Below the pieces are notes generated by a model. It ran no database searches. It was given only the letters and a program-made list of their open reading frames with translations, and was not told the DNA's origin. Shown piece after piece: positions 1-8,435 of a stretch of 46,636 bases of DNA. The position numbers were made by a program, and so were the translations under genes. Location: contig NZ_PNCI01000054.1 of NCBI RefSeq assembly GCF_005887095.1, positions 1 through 46,636 of the forward strand, given 5' to 3'. The stretch is from Pseudoalteromonas rubra (GTDB lineage Bacteria; Pseudomonadota; Gammaproteobacteria; Enterobacterales; Alteromonadaceae). Numbering within the stretch: the first letter of the stretch is position 1; each line of letters starts with the position of its first letter.

Positions 1-90
1 CCCCCCCACCCCCCCCAACCCCCCCCCCCCCCACCCCCGACGCCCCCACGCCCCCCCCCCCCTTCCCACCACCCCCCTTCCCCCCACCGC
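1..90. repeat. Poly-C low-complexity tract at left edge
   Basis: Nearly uninterrupted C on the plus strand with a few A, T and G interruptions. Read on the minus strand it stays in frame with the lysozyme-like gene and encodes a Gly-rich tail. The start of the tract at base 1 suggests a contig end that stopped in low-complexity sequence. Confidence 0.8.
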
Positions 91-1063
91 CATTGTCACC
101 CGAGCCATTGTCGCCTGAGCCACCATCTCCAGGGTTACCTGAATCATCAATTGCACTTTTAAAAGTGTATGCCGTAACTTCTATATTTTCTGCCGCAAGC
201 TCAGCGGCTAAAGTCGTCATTTGATCATTAAGGGCAGCAAATAGTTCATCACGTCTGGCTTTAGTTATTGGCTCATAAACATTATTTGTTTTATCAGCTT
301 GCAACTCATCAATGTATTTTGTGATTTCTGCTCTTTTTTCATATAGCTTTTCGTAAAGTTTTTGCTTGTCATCAATCGAGATCCCTTCAATCATGGCTGA
401 CGCTTCTTTTAATCTGCGATTATGCAAACCATTTATGCGTACTTTTTCACCATTAACGGTGTTTGAGTTACTTGAATAAGCGATTTGGTAGTATGCTTCA
501 GCCCAGTTTTTATCTTTCAATGCCTTTGAGATACCTGGCCCCACCATAGGAGAGCCACCATTAAAGGTCAAAGAAATCAGCACCGCCTTTCTCGTGTCGG
601 ATAAACCATCAAATACGGCTTGTGCAGCAACTCTGTCTCCATCCAGATTATTATCTAGTCCATCAATTGCCAGCTTTTGGTAAGTAGGCAGGATGTCATT
701 GAATACAGCTTCCATACTGCTGGTGTCATCAGGAAAAGCAAAGGTTTCCTCTGGAATGGAGTTATCAAGCCGTTTTTCATCCGCCTGGTAAATTTTTAAT
801 ACCTCGTTGACTTCTTTTATTCGGTCATCTTTATTAGACTCTGTCCATTCCCTTCTAAATATAGTTTCCAAACTTAATTTTAATGTATTAAAGTCCGCCT
901 CTGATAGAGATGTTGTAGAGTAATTAAACTGTTCGAGTATGGCCTCTAGTACTTTTTCTTCTCTAAGGTTAAAACCGACGCCAATGGTCGGAATGCCTTT
1001 TGAGTCGATATAGATAGTTGTGACTGCGCTTTCATGGTTTTTAATTTCGGTGAATAAACTCAT
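1..1063 (-). CDS. T4-lysozyme-fold (GH24-like) protein with Gly-rich C-terminal tail, 3' end cut by window
   Basis: Translating the minus strand from the ATG at 1061-1063 gives an open frame to the window edge. Residues E11, D20 and T26 sit at exactly the positions of the catalytic E11/D20/T26 of T4 lysozyme, within NHESAV...YIDSKGIPTIGVG. A later block (SLTFNGG, then KNWAEAYYQIA and LHNRRLKEA) matches the lysozyme C-terminal lobe, so a peptidoglycan muramidase role is likely. There is no signal peptide. After a helical, charged segment the protein ends in Gly/Asp/Ser/Lys repeats (GGSGDNGSGDNGGGG) that become almost pure Gly, encoded by the poly-C at 1-90. It lies 16 bp downstream of the TPR gene and is the last visible gene of a type I secretion operon, so it may be the exported cargo (inference). 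Residues close to the edge may contain homopolymer sequencing errors. Confidence 0.8.
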   Translation of the reverse strand, partial: MSLFTEIKNHESAVTTIYIDSKGIPTIGVGFNLREEKVLEAILEQFNYSTTSLSEADFNTLKLSLETIFRREWTESNKDDRIKEVNEVLKIYQADEKRLDNSIPEETFAFPDDTSSMEAVFNDILPTYQKLAIDGLDNNLDGDRVAAQAVFDGLSDTRKAVLISLTFNGGSPMVGPGISKALKDKNWAEAYYQIAYSSNSNTVNGEKVRINGLHNRRLKEASAMIEGISIDDKQKLYEKLYEKRAEITKYIDELQADKTNNVYEPITKARRDELFAALNDQMTTLAAELAAENIEVTAYTFKSAIDDSGNPGDGGSGDNGSGDNGGGGKGGGGKGGGGVGASGVGGGGVGGGGG

Positions 1064-1079
1064 TTTAATCTTCTAATCT

Positions 1080-2312
1080 TTATTTATTTAACTTATAAGA
1101 ACATACCGGAGTGGCACCGTAGGTGTTTTTTGAACTGATATATCCTGAAAATTCAGCAATTGAAAACCAGGTGCTATGATTAAGGTCTGGTATATTCTTA
1201 AAGCTCATCCCGCTAGGGTAAGTTGGATATATTTTATCCTGATATATTAAAAGTCGGCCTTTAGCACTAAAAGTACCTTTTTTATAATTCTTTTCTAAAA
1301 TGGTGTAACTACTGTAAAAACCGTTAATTTCTGCTTGCTGTAACTGTTGTTTTTTTGTCATGGCTTCCCATTGCTTAACTCGGCTCCTTGACATACTAAC
1401 AACATCCACATCATTCCCTGCCTCGCCTTTTTCAAGCGGTCTACAAGTTTGTAGAGGCATTAACCTTCGAATGACATGTTCTTTCTTGCCATCATTATTG
1501 GCATCAAAAAACGCTTCACCGAGTCGGAAGTAGCCTAGTTGGTAATCCTTTTCTCTCTCAGGCCAAGCTTGCTCCCAAGCCTGTCTGCCGCGGTATATCA
1601 GTTGGTCAATTTCTTTAATTCTTTCCCCTTCGATAGGGGTAAACACCAACTCTCTAATATCCGGGTTATGTATGGTAGGTAATTTACAGGACAGTAATTC
1701 ATCCCACGGGCTTCGGTTAAGCTCAGCCAAAAAGGCTTCACACAACCCATTATCCAAATGATTTCTGGAGAGTTTAAAACGTGGCAGGTGCAGCTTATTA
1801 CCAGCATGATGTTGTGTGTATGTTTTGGTTGCTGGCTGCTTAGTAATTTCAGCGTTCTGTTTGGGCTCAGCTATAGCACGCGTGAGTCGCTGAACGCTGT
1901 CTGCTCTGACTTTGGTCGAAAAAAGCTGAACAGATAGTGTGTAAGCGGCGAGCGCAGCCTCTTTATTTTTCAAACGCTCATAAGCAAGTCCTTGGTTATA
2001 GGCTGCGCTGGCTTGTTGTTTTCTGTTGTTACTTTGCTGCAAAACAATATCAGCGGTCTCTATAGCCCCTTTAAAATCCCCATTTTTTATCTTAACAAGG
2101 GCTAAATTACCTAAAGCATGATAGTTTTTCTCATTACGGTTCACTTGTTCTGTAAAGCAAGATTGTGCATTTAGGTAATCTTTTTGACTATACAGTGTTA
2201 TACAAAGCTCATTTAAAGCGCGTTTTGATTCGGGGAAATCAATAGCTTGAGCATACAAGCTAAAACTGAAAGTTGTTGTAACTAACCCCGTGATTAGTAA
2301 TGTTTTATACAT
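1080..2312 (-). CDS. Secreted TPR-repeat protein of unknown function
   Basis: 410 aa. An N-terminal signal peptide (MYKTLLITGLVTTTFSFSLYAQA) points to the periplasm. Residues ~30-150 form about three TPR helix pairs (QKDYLNAQSCFTEQ, NYHALGNLALVKIKNGDFKGAIE, AAYNQGLAYERLKNKEAALAAY). A separate C-terminal domain holds an Asp/Asn-rich loop (FDANNDGKKEH) that could bind calcium, and a few Cys. I do not recognise this domain. The gene lies between the type I secretion genes and the lysozyme-like gene on the same strand, 108 bp after hlyD and 16 bp before the lysozyme gene. A role in handling or immunity to the cargo is possible but unproven. Confidence 0.75.
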   Translation of the reverse strand: MYKTLLITGLVTTTFSFSLYAQAIDFPESKRALNELCITLYSQKDYLNAQSCFTEQVNRNEKNYHALGNLALVKIKNGDFKGAIETADIVLQQSNNRKQQASAAYNQGLAYERLKNKEAALAAYTLSVQLFSTKVRADSVQRLTRAIAEPKQNAEITKQPATKTYTQHHAGNKLHLPRFKLSRNHLDNGLCEAFLAELNRSPWDELLSCKLPTIHNPDIRELVFTPIEGERIKEIDQLIYRGRQAWEQAWPEREKDYQLGYFRLGEAFFDANNDGKKEHVIRRLMPLQTCRPLEKGEAGNDVDVVSMSRSRVKQWEAMTKKQQLQQAEINGFYSSYTILEKNYKKGTFSAKGRLLIYQDKIYPTYPSGMSFKNIPDLNHSTWFSIAEFSGYISSKNTYGATPVCSYKLNK

Positions 2313-2420
2313 GTTATTTATTCTTTAATATAATTCTATTCTTCATTTAAGGTTTTATACTTTATATTTTCTAGCTGTTTTAAAATTTGCTTTTTAAATT
2401 GCACTTCTGTTTATCCTGAA

Positions 2421-3743
2421 TTAACGCTCTCTCGCCCCTTCATCTAAGTGCTGAATAATGGGCGACAGTAAAAATTCTATGATGCGGCGATTGCCGGTTT
2501 TAATTTCAACGTTAACGCTCATGCCTGCACTTAAGGGGACCTCCCTGTTTTCCACATTAATGTGCTGATTGTGCAATCGCACTTTAATCGGAAAATACAA
2601 ACCGAGTTGGTCGTCTTTAACTGCATCGGTCGATACTTCAATCACTTCACCCGAGATAGAGCCATATCGGGTAAAGGGAAAGCTGTCTATCTTTACTACA
2701 GCGTCTTGTCCCACAAAGGTAAAACCAATGTCCTTATTTAATAGCTGTGCATTCACAATAAGCTCATCATCGTCAGGTACTACGGTTAATAATTGCTGCG
2801 CCGGGGTGACAACCTCTCCTATGGTCGATAGTTGCAATGCCTCAACTACGCCGCTTACAGGCGCTAACAATTGATTTTTTTCCGTTAGGTACTGTTGCTT
2901 TTCAAGCTCTTGTTGCAGCGTTAATATTTCTTCGTTGATTTGACTAATTTCTGAGTGAAGCAATTTTTGAAGCTCTGTTGAGTGGGTTCTTTGCTCCTGA
3001 GCGTTTGTTTTAATGGCATGGTTAATTGAACTCACATTGGTTAGTTCAATTAGGCGTTGCTCTTGTTGCTGTACGGCTTGCTGCTTAAGCTCTAAGTATG
3101 TGGATCGAGCAACAAGTTTTTGGTCTTGTAACGATTCAAGCGAGTCAACACGCTCGATGAGCAAAGGCAAAATTTTGTCTAACTGCACAAGCTTGGCTTT
3201 TGCGCCAGCAAGCTGCGCTTCTAGCTCTGAGAGTTTTGCTTCATACACGGCTTGTTCATTCTGATATTGTATAAACTCGGCCTTTAATAGTTGTTTATGC
3301 TCCGCTGTTAACGCTGAACTCGCATCATCTAATGTTGGCGGGTTTTGTATTAACTGTAGGAGCTTTAGCCGTCTTAACCGCTGCTGCTCAAAATTAGTCA
3401 GCGATTGCAGGGTTTGCCTATAATTTGACTCAGCCAGTACAGGCTCTAACGACACGAGTAGCTGGCCTTTAGTTACTTTGTCGCCATCCTTAACATGTAT
3501 TTCCTGAACTGAGCCCGTTTCGAGTGGTTGGATAACCTTGACTTTTTGAAGCGGTATTAACTGACCTTGTGCCTTTGCCACAATATCAATTCGCCCAATT
3601 ATGGCCCAAATGATTGCTAGACTAAAAAAGGCAACGAGTACCCAAAGTACGCCGCGCACCAGTTTAGGCGGCGGAGCAGTTTGCGCTTCTAATACTGGGG
3701 GTAAGAACTCAATGAGCTTGGTATTTACAATTAATTTGCTCAT
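2421..3743 (-). CDS. HlyD-family type I secretion membrane fusion protein
   Basis: 440 aa, the usual length for HlyD/PrtE adaptors. One TM helix near residues 30-50 (LWVLVAFFSLAIIWAIIGRI) is followed by the first half of a lipoyl/barrel-sandwich domain (VIQPLETGSVQEIHVKDGDKVTKGQLLV), a long coiled coil (~105-285), the second lipoyl half (LLAPVSGVVEAL) and a beta-barrel domain. It links the inner-membrane ABC exporter to an outer-membrane TolC, which is not encoded here. Its start codon overlaps the exporter stop in an ATGA junction, so the two are translationally coupled. Confidence 0.93.
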   Translation of the reverse strand: MSKLIVNTKLIEFLPPVLEAQTAPPPKLVRGVLWVLVAFFSLAIIWAIIGRIDIVAKAQGQLIPLQKVKVIQPLETGSVQEIHVKDGDKVTKGQLLVSLEPVLAESNYRQTLQSLTNFEQQRLRRLKLLQLIQNPPTLDDASSALTAEHKQLLKAEFIQYQNEQAVYEAKLSELEAQLAGAKAKLVQLDKILPLLIERVDSLESLQDQKLVARSTYLELKQQAVQQQEQRLIELTNVSSINHAIKTNAQEQRTHSTELQKLLHSEISQINEEILTLQQELEKQQYLTEKNQLLAPVSGVVEALQLSTIGEVVTPAQQLLTVVPDDDELIVNAQLLNKDIGFTFVGQDAVVKIDSFPFTRYGSISGEVIEVSTDAVKDDQLGLYFPIKVRLHNQHINVENREVPLSAGMSVNVEIKTGNRRIIEFLLSPIIQHLDEGARER

Positions 3744-5917
3744 GATACGTTCGCTCTTTTGGGCGTTTTTGATTGCGCGACCGTGTTATCTTGCAGGCTT
3801 GCTAAATGTGCATAAATACCTTCTAATTTTAGTAAGTGTTTATGCGCACCCTGTTCAACGATACGGCCGTTGTCTAGTACCAAGATACGATCAGCGTCTC
3901 TAACGGCCGACAAGCGATGCGCCACTATAAAAACGGTTCTGCCTTTGGCTATCTTTTGCATATTTTGTTGAATAATGCGTTCAGACTCATAATCAAGAGC
4001 ACTGGTGGCTTCATCAAAAATGAGTATTGCAGGGTTTGACAACAGTGCCCTTGCGATAGCTAAACGCTGACGCTGTCCGCCTGATAAGGCTGAGCCTTGC
4101 TCACCAACTTGGGTATCGTAGGCTTCAGGTAGTTTTAAAATAAACTCTTCAGCCCCCGCTAATTGCGCAGCTTCAATCACTCTTTCAAGTGAAGCGGAAG
4201 GATCCGAAAGAGCGATATTTTCACGAATCGTGCCGCTAAATAAAAAATTCTCCTGTAGCACAACACCGACTCTAGGCCTTAACCAAGCAGGATTGATCAA
4301 ATTGATATCAACGCCATCGATGTAAATTCGCCCCGAGTTTGGTAAATATAGTCTTTGTACTAGTTTAGTTAGGGAGCTTTTTCCAGATCCAGAACGTCCT
4401 ACTAACCCAATTACCTCTCCAGCAGAGACCTTTAGATTGATATCATTTAATACATTGGCTCGCTCCGGCGAGTAGCTAAAACAAGTATGTTCAAAAATGA
4501 CTTCTCCCCGTAATTTGGGCAGTTCTAACTTGCTATTTGTGCCGGATTCGGTCGGTGTGTTAAGCACATCACCTAAACGTTCAATAGAAATTTTTGCCTG
4601 TTGAAAGTCTTGCCATACACTGGCAAATCGCATAATAGGTGCGGCAATTCTCTGTGCCAGAATGTTAAAGGCAATGAACTGGCCAATGGTTAAAGTTCCC
4701 TCGGTTACGGCCAGTGAGCCAAAATATAAAATTAATAAGCCGACAGTTTTAGTGATAAAATTTGAAGTTTGGCTATATAAGTTGTTCAATTGAAATGCTT
4801 TAAAAGACACATTTGTATACTGTGCTAATTTTTCATCCCACTTGTTACCCATTGTATGCTCTACGGCCATCGACTTAATAGTCTCAACCCCATGCACTGA
4901 CTCTACTAAATATGAGTGGTTTTCCGCGCTGTGCTTAAATTTTTTCTCTAATGTGCTACGAATAGAGGGGCCTAGCAAGTATGCAATCACAAAGTAGAAG
5001 GGGAGGCTAGCAACAACAATCCATGTAAGGTCGCTGGAGTAATAAAACATCACCGCAAAAAACACGAATGTAAAAAGCAGGTCTAAAATCAGGGTGAGTG
5101 AAGTACCTGTCATAAACTCTCGAATACTATCGAGCTCTTTTATCCTAGCTACGGTATCGCCCACTCTCCGCGATTTAAAGTAGGCTAATGGCAGCTTTAA
5201 CATATGCTGATAAATTTCACTGCCGAGCCCGACATCTATTCTATTGGTTGTATGGCTAAACAAGAAGGCTCGGATGGCTGAAAGCAGCACTTCAAATAAT
5301 ATGACACAGAAAAAACCTGTAGCTAATACATTTAATGTTGTAAGGCCGTTATGTACCATGACTTTGTCAATGGCTACTTGAAAGAATATTGGTGAAGCTA
5401 AGCCAAAAAGCTGTATAAAAAATGATGCAACTAATACCTCAATAAAAAGTTTCTTATACTTTTTAACTGCCGGAACAAACCATTTGATACCAAACTTTGC
5501 TTTTTCAGAAAGCGCTTGCTTTCTAGGTGATAAAAATAGAAAACTGTGAGTAAAAGATTGCTCAAAATCATGAAAGCTTATTACTTCGGGTGCATTGCTT
5601 ATAGACAAGTCATGTATCAAAACCCCTTTGTCATTAATCTTTGCGATGATCGAAAAATGACCATCTTTTTTTTGGGCAATAGCAGGCAAACTGTGTTCAT
5701 TAATATTATCGATGTCGATTGAAATGAATTTTGCTTTAAACCCCGTTGACTTTGCTGCACGCAGAAGCTGAGTCTCTGTTAGAGCAAGCTCAGTCATTTT
5801 TTGATGGTTATATTTGGTGTATAGCTCGTCGGTATTAACATTGATTTGGTGGAATTTGCCCAATAGGGCAATGCATTGTAGGCCAGATAAGAATATATCT
5901 TGCTCGTTATTGTTCAC
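3740..5917 (-). CDS. Type I secretion ABC transporter (HlyB-like) with degenerate C39 domain
   Basis: 725 aa. Domains in order: a C39-like domain (~5-130), a six-helix ABC transporter domain (~155-440) and an ATPase (~475-710). The ATPase has Walker A GLVGRSGSGKSS, signature LSGGQRQRL, Walker B ILIFDEATSALD and H-loop IVAHRLS. In the C39-like domain the nucleophile position (DCG in active peptidases) reads LSG, with Ser11 in place of Cys. It should therefore be a non-cleaving C39-like domain, as in HlyB-type exporters, which act on C-terminal secretion signals rather than double-glycine leaders. It is the first gene of an operon with HlyD, the TPR protein and the lysozyme-like protein. Confidence 0.93.
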   Translation of the reverse strand: MNNNEQDIFLSGLQCIALLGKFHQINVNTDELYTKYNHQKMTELALTETQLLRAAKSTGFKAKFISIDIDNINEHSLPAIAQKKDGHFSIIAKINDKGVLIHDLSISNAPEVISFHDFEQSFTHSFLFLSPRKQALSEKAKFGIKWFVPAVKKYKKLFIEVLVASFFIQLFGLASPIFFQVAIDKVMVHNGLTTLNVLATGFFCVILFEVLLSAIRAFLFSHTTNRIDVGLGSEIYQHMLKLPLAYFKSRRVGDTVARIKELDSIREFMTGTSLTLILDLLFTFVFFAVMFYYSSDLTWIVVASLPFYFVIAYLLGPSIRSTLEKKFKHSAENHSYLVESVHGVETIKSMAVEHTMGNKWDEKLAQYTNVSFKAFQLNNLYSQTSNFITKTVGLLILYFGSLAVTEGTLTIGQFIAFNILAQRIAAPIMRFASVWQDFQQAKISIERLGDVLNTPTESGTNSKLELPKLRGEVIFEHTCFSYSPERANVLNDINLKVSAGEVIGLVGRSGSGKSSLTKLVQRLYLPNSGRIYIDGVDINLINPAWLRPRVGVVLQENFLFSGTIRENIALSDPSASLERVIEAAQLAGAEEFILKLPEAYDTQVGEQGSALSGGQRQRLAIARALLSNPAILIFDEATSALDYESERIIQQNMQKIAKGRTVFIVAHRLSAVRDADRILVLDNGRIVEQGAHKHLLKLEGIYAHLASLQDNTVAQSKTPKRANVS

Positions 5918-6250
5918 AACTACCTCATGTGACTTTTACTGTGTAAATAAATTTATAGTGGTTATGTTTATAAGAAGAGGTGAGCAAAAAAACTACGCAC
6001 AATCGATGGTTTGTTATTTTTTTGTTCTTTTTAAGAAACAAGCTGATTAAATATTTTCAGCGAATCACTCTAACGATAAGTCTCTATAAATAATACAATA
6101 GTACCAAATGTGAAAACAGTACTTTTTTATTAAAATGCGTATAGGTATGGTGGTAAAGCTCTTTATAATCCAGATTTCAGATATTCAGTGCGTATTCATG
6201 GGAGAGTATAAAGGACCAACCCTACTACTCGTAGTCATCCTTAATCCATT
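5918..6250. other. Intergenic region upstream of the secretion operon
   Basis: AT-rich sequence with no convincing gene. It must contain the promoter for the minus-strand secretion operon, but I could not assign -35/-10 elements with confidence. Confidence 0.5.
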
Positions 6251-6282
6251 GAGCATAGAGTGAGCACTTTGCGCCCAGCTTG

Positions 6283-6531
6283 ATGAAGTGGGATAACCAG
6301 TGCTATTTTGCCATCGACAATCGTGCCAGCTTTACCTTTGAAAACTATGTAGAGTGGAACTATTCCATTATTACCGGGCGGGTGCATCAGGTAGCCACCA
6401 ACAGTGCTTTGTTTATTGAAGTGAGAGAGCTGTTTATCTCTAAAAATCCCTGGGAAGTGGGGTTTTTCAGTCATCCTGACATTGAGATGTATCACCTGAA
6501 GGCAGAGAAAGTGGTATGTCCTAAGCGGTGA
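6283..6531 (+). CDS. Unidentified short ORF, possibly a gene remnant
   Basis: 82 aa from the ATG at 6283. Composition is protein-like (FAIDNRASFTFENYVEW...FFSHPDIEMYHLKAEKV) and the frame stays open for seven codons upstream of the ATG. There is no convincing ribosome binding site, promoter or signal sequence. I do not recognise a family. It may be the surviving piece of a larger gene, or a chance ORF. Confidence 0.22.
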   Translation: MKWDNQCYFAIDNRASFTFENYVEWNYSIITGRVHQVATNSALFIEVRELFISKNPWEVGFFSHPDIEMYHLKAEKVVCPKR

Positions 6532-6620
6532 GCCTGCCTGTTGGTTAAAGAAGACGGCCAATGATATTGCGCTGCTAAGTTTGCTAATAGCAAGTCAGAA
6601 TTGAACTGAGACTAGATCAA

Positions 6621-6643
6621 AAAGCACCTCGTTGAGGTGCTCT
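6621..6643 (-). terminator. Rho-independent terminator of the 6678-6887 peptide gene
   Basis: Perfect 8-bp stem AGCACCTC / GAGGTGCT with a 3-nt loop at 6623-6641. On the minus strand it is followed by TTTTT. It lies just past the stop codon of the minus-strand peptide gene and separates it from the secretion operon. Confidence 0.8.
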
Positions 6644-6677
6644 GTGTATTTTCAATTATCAGAATTGAAAACAGTCA

Positions 6678-6887
6678 TTACAGTGTTGGGCCACATGTAA
6701 ACTCTTTACCCTGGTGGCAAGAGAACTCAATGCAGTGAGTACGCCCGAATCCACTCGGGTTTGTAGTTTCACATGCTGGAGTTAGAGCACCGGCACCTGC
6801 TACATTAGGTGTCATGTTGGCAGGTAGATTAGTGTTATCTGCTGATAAAGCCTTCATTTTCTTTTTATTTAATTTTAATTTCATCAT
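6678..6887 (-). CDS. Cys-rich small peptide with double-glycine-like leader
   Basis: 69 aa from the ATG at 6885-6887, preceded by AAGGA. The leader has a Lys-rich start (MMKLKLNKKKMKALS) and a TPNVAGAG motif. The C-terminal ~37 residues hold four Cys (ACETT, THC, FSC, FTC). The same leader pattern (MKL..KKK..K.LS...TPNVAGG) and the ACETT motif occur in the peptide at 38177-38371, so this is a paralogous family rather than a chance ORF. Such leaders are known for RiPP-like or bacteriocin-like precursors cut by C39 peptidases. No modifying enzyme is adjacent, and the nearby exporter lacks the peptidase Cys. Here the second Gly of the cleavage motif reads as Ala-Gly. Function unknown. Confidence 0.75.
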   Translation of the reverse strand: MMKLKLNKKKMKALSADNTNLPANMTPNVAGAGALTPACETTNPSGFGRTHCIEFSCHQGKEFTCGPTL

Positions 6888-7035
6888 CAATTCCTTGTTT
6901 ATTAAAATTATATGTACACGCCGTGTACATCCGTAACCTAACTCAGCTGCTTAATGAGTGCAAGACTTATTTGGATAAGATTTAGGGACTTTTATGCTTT
7001 TGGCTGCTCCGTAGTTGGTGCGTAGCGCGGACTAA

Positions 7036-8095
7036 CAGTCGCCTGCCAATAGATACCGGCTCAAGGCCGGTATGACGAAGGGGAGAGTGTGTTGTCTGGC
7101 ATAACCGTCGTCTGCCAATAGATACCGGCTCAAGACCGGCATGACGAGGGGAGAGTGTGCGTATCAGGTGTCCGTGTTTCAATCAGGGTCTGTGTTTGAT
7201 TGCAGAGCCCGGCCTTTGCAGATGTCTTACGGTAAAGTGCAAAGCCGAGCCTTTTCATCCGTCATCCCGTGCTCGACACGGGATCTTGCTGAAGACCACG
7301 CCATTAATGACGTATTTCTCGAACTAACAATCGTCTGCCAATAGATACCGGCTCAAGGCCGGTATGACGAAGGGGAGAGTGTGTATCAGGTGTCCGTGTT
7401 TCAATCAGGGTCTGTGTTTGATTGCAGAGCCCGGCCTTTGCAGATGTCTTACGATAAAGTGCATAGCCGAGCCTTTTCATCCGTCATCCCGTGCTCGACA
7501 CGGGATCTTGCTGAAGACCACGCCATTAATGACGTATTTCTCGAACTAACAGTCGTCTGCCAATAGATACCGGCTGAAGGCTGACATGACGAAGGGGAGA
7601 GTGTGCGTATCAGGTGTCCGTGTTTCAATCAGGGTCTGTGTTTGATTGCAGAGCCCAGCCTTTGCAGATGTCTTACGGTAAAGTGCAAAGCTGAGCCTTT
7701 TCATCCGTCATCCCGTGCTCGACACGGGATCTTGCTGAAGACCACGCCATTAATGACGTATTTCTCGAACTAACAATCGTCTGCCAATAGATACCGGCTC
7801 AAGGCCGACATGACGAGGGGAGAGTGTGTTGTCTGGCATAACCGTCGTCTGCCAATAGATACCGGCTCAAGGCCGGCATGACGAAGGGGAGAGTGTGTTG
7901 TCTGGCATAACAGTCGTCTGCCAATAGATACCGGCTCAAGGCCGGCATGACGGGGGTGAGTGTGTGTTGTCTGGCATAATAGTCGCCTGCCAATAGATAC
8001 CGGCTCAAGGCCGGCATGACGAGGGGTGAGTGTGTATTGTCTGGCAAAGTAGTCGTCTGCAAATAGATATTGGTTCAAGGCCGGCATGACGGAGC
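7036..8095. repeat. Array of REP-like palindromes with ~223 bp tandem units
   Basis: Nine copies of a palindromic element, core ATACCGGC-TCAAG-GCCGGTAT or close variants, start near 7053, 7122, 7345, 7567, 7791, 7859, 7928, 7997 and 8067. Four of the last five intervals are close to 69 bp. Between copies 2 and 5 lie three copies of a longer unit (period 222 then 224 bp) that carries a second palindrome, ATCCCGTG-CTCGA-CACGGGAT. The 2-bp period difference comes from GTGTGTAT versus GTGTGCGTAT. Translation gives HAGLEPVSIGR-like peptides, a well-known spurious product of such repeats. No gene is supported here. Confidence 0.9.
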
Positions 8096-8151
8096 TACAG
8101 TGACTGGATGTTTTTCTGAGCTACAAGAAGGTATTGGGTTGTGTCGCTCAG

Positions 8152-8266
8152 TCAGCTTAACAGGTCATTTTCTAGCGTAAAATGCCGGATCATGTCATAC
8201 AGAACAACACGCATTTCCTGACCAGAATCATGAAGGCATTCACCGCCCAATGTTAAGCAAAAAAGT
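8152..8266 (-). pseudogene. Possible C-terminal remnant of an unidentified gene
   Basis: The minus strand carries a short open frame ending at the TGA at 8152-8154, reading LGGECLHDSGQEMRVVLYD and then MIRHFTLENDLLS. Composition is protein-like and it ends in a natural-looking C-terminus. It has no start codon or ribosome binding site, and it abuts the repeat array. I do not recognise the parent family with certainty. Confidence 0.25.
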
Positions 8267-8435
8267 CCATGTTAATAGTATTGAAATGGGCTGTTTTATC
8301 ATCAGTTAGAATAACCATTGCTCAGTGTTCATTGTGCTCTCGTAACCATTCATCACTTTTTCATAAGCGATTTTATCTAATAATTATAATAACTTGCAGG
8401 CTATCAGAGCACAGCAACAAAATGGGTGGCCGGAT

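Noticed and set aside
7770..8087. Proteins with repeated HAGLEPVSIGR or MPALSRYLLADD
   Set aside because: These are translations of the REP-like palindromes in several frames, without ribosome binding sites; a well-known annotation artefact.
7036..8095. CRISPR array
   Set aside because: The repeats are palindromic and the intervening sequences are themselves repeated and nearly identical, not unique spacers; no cas gene is present.
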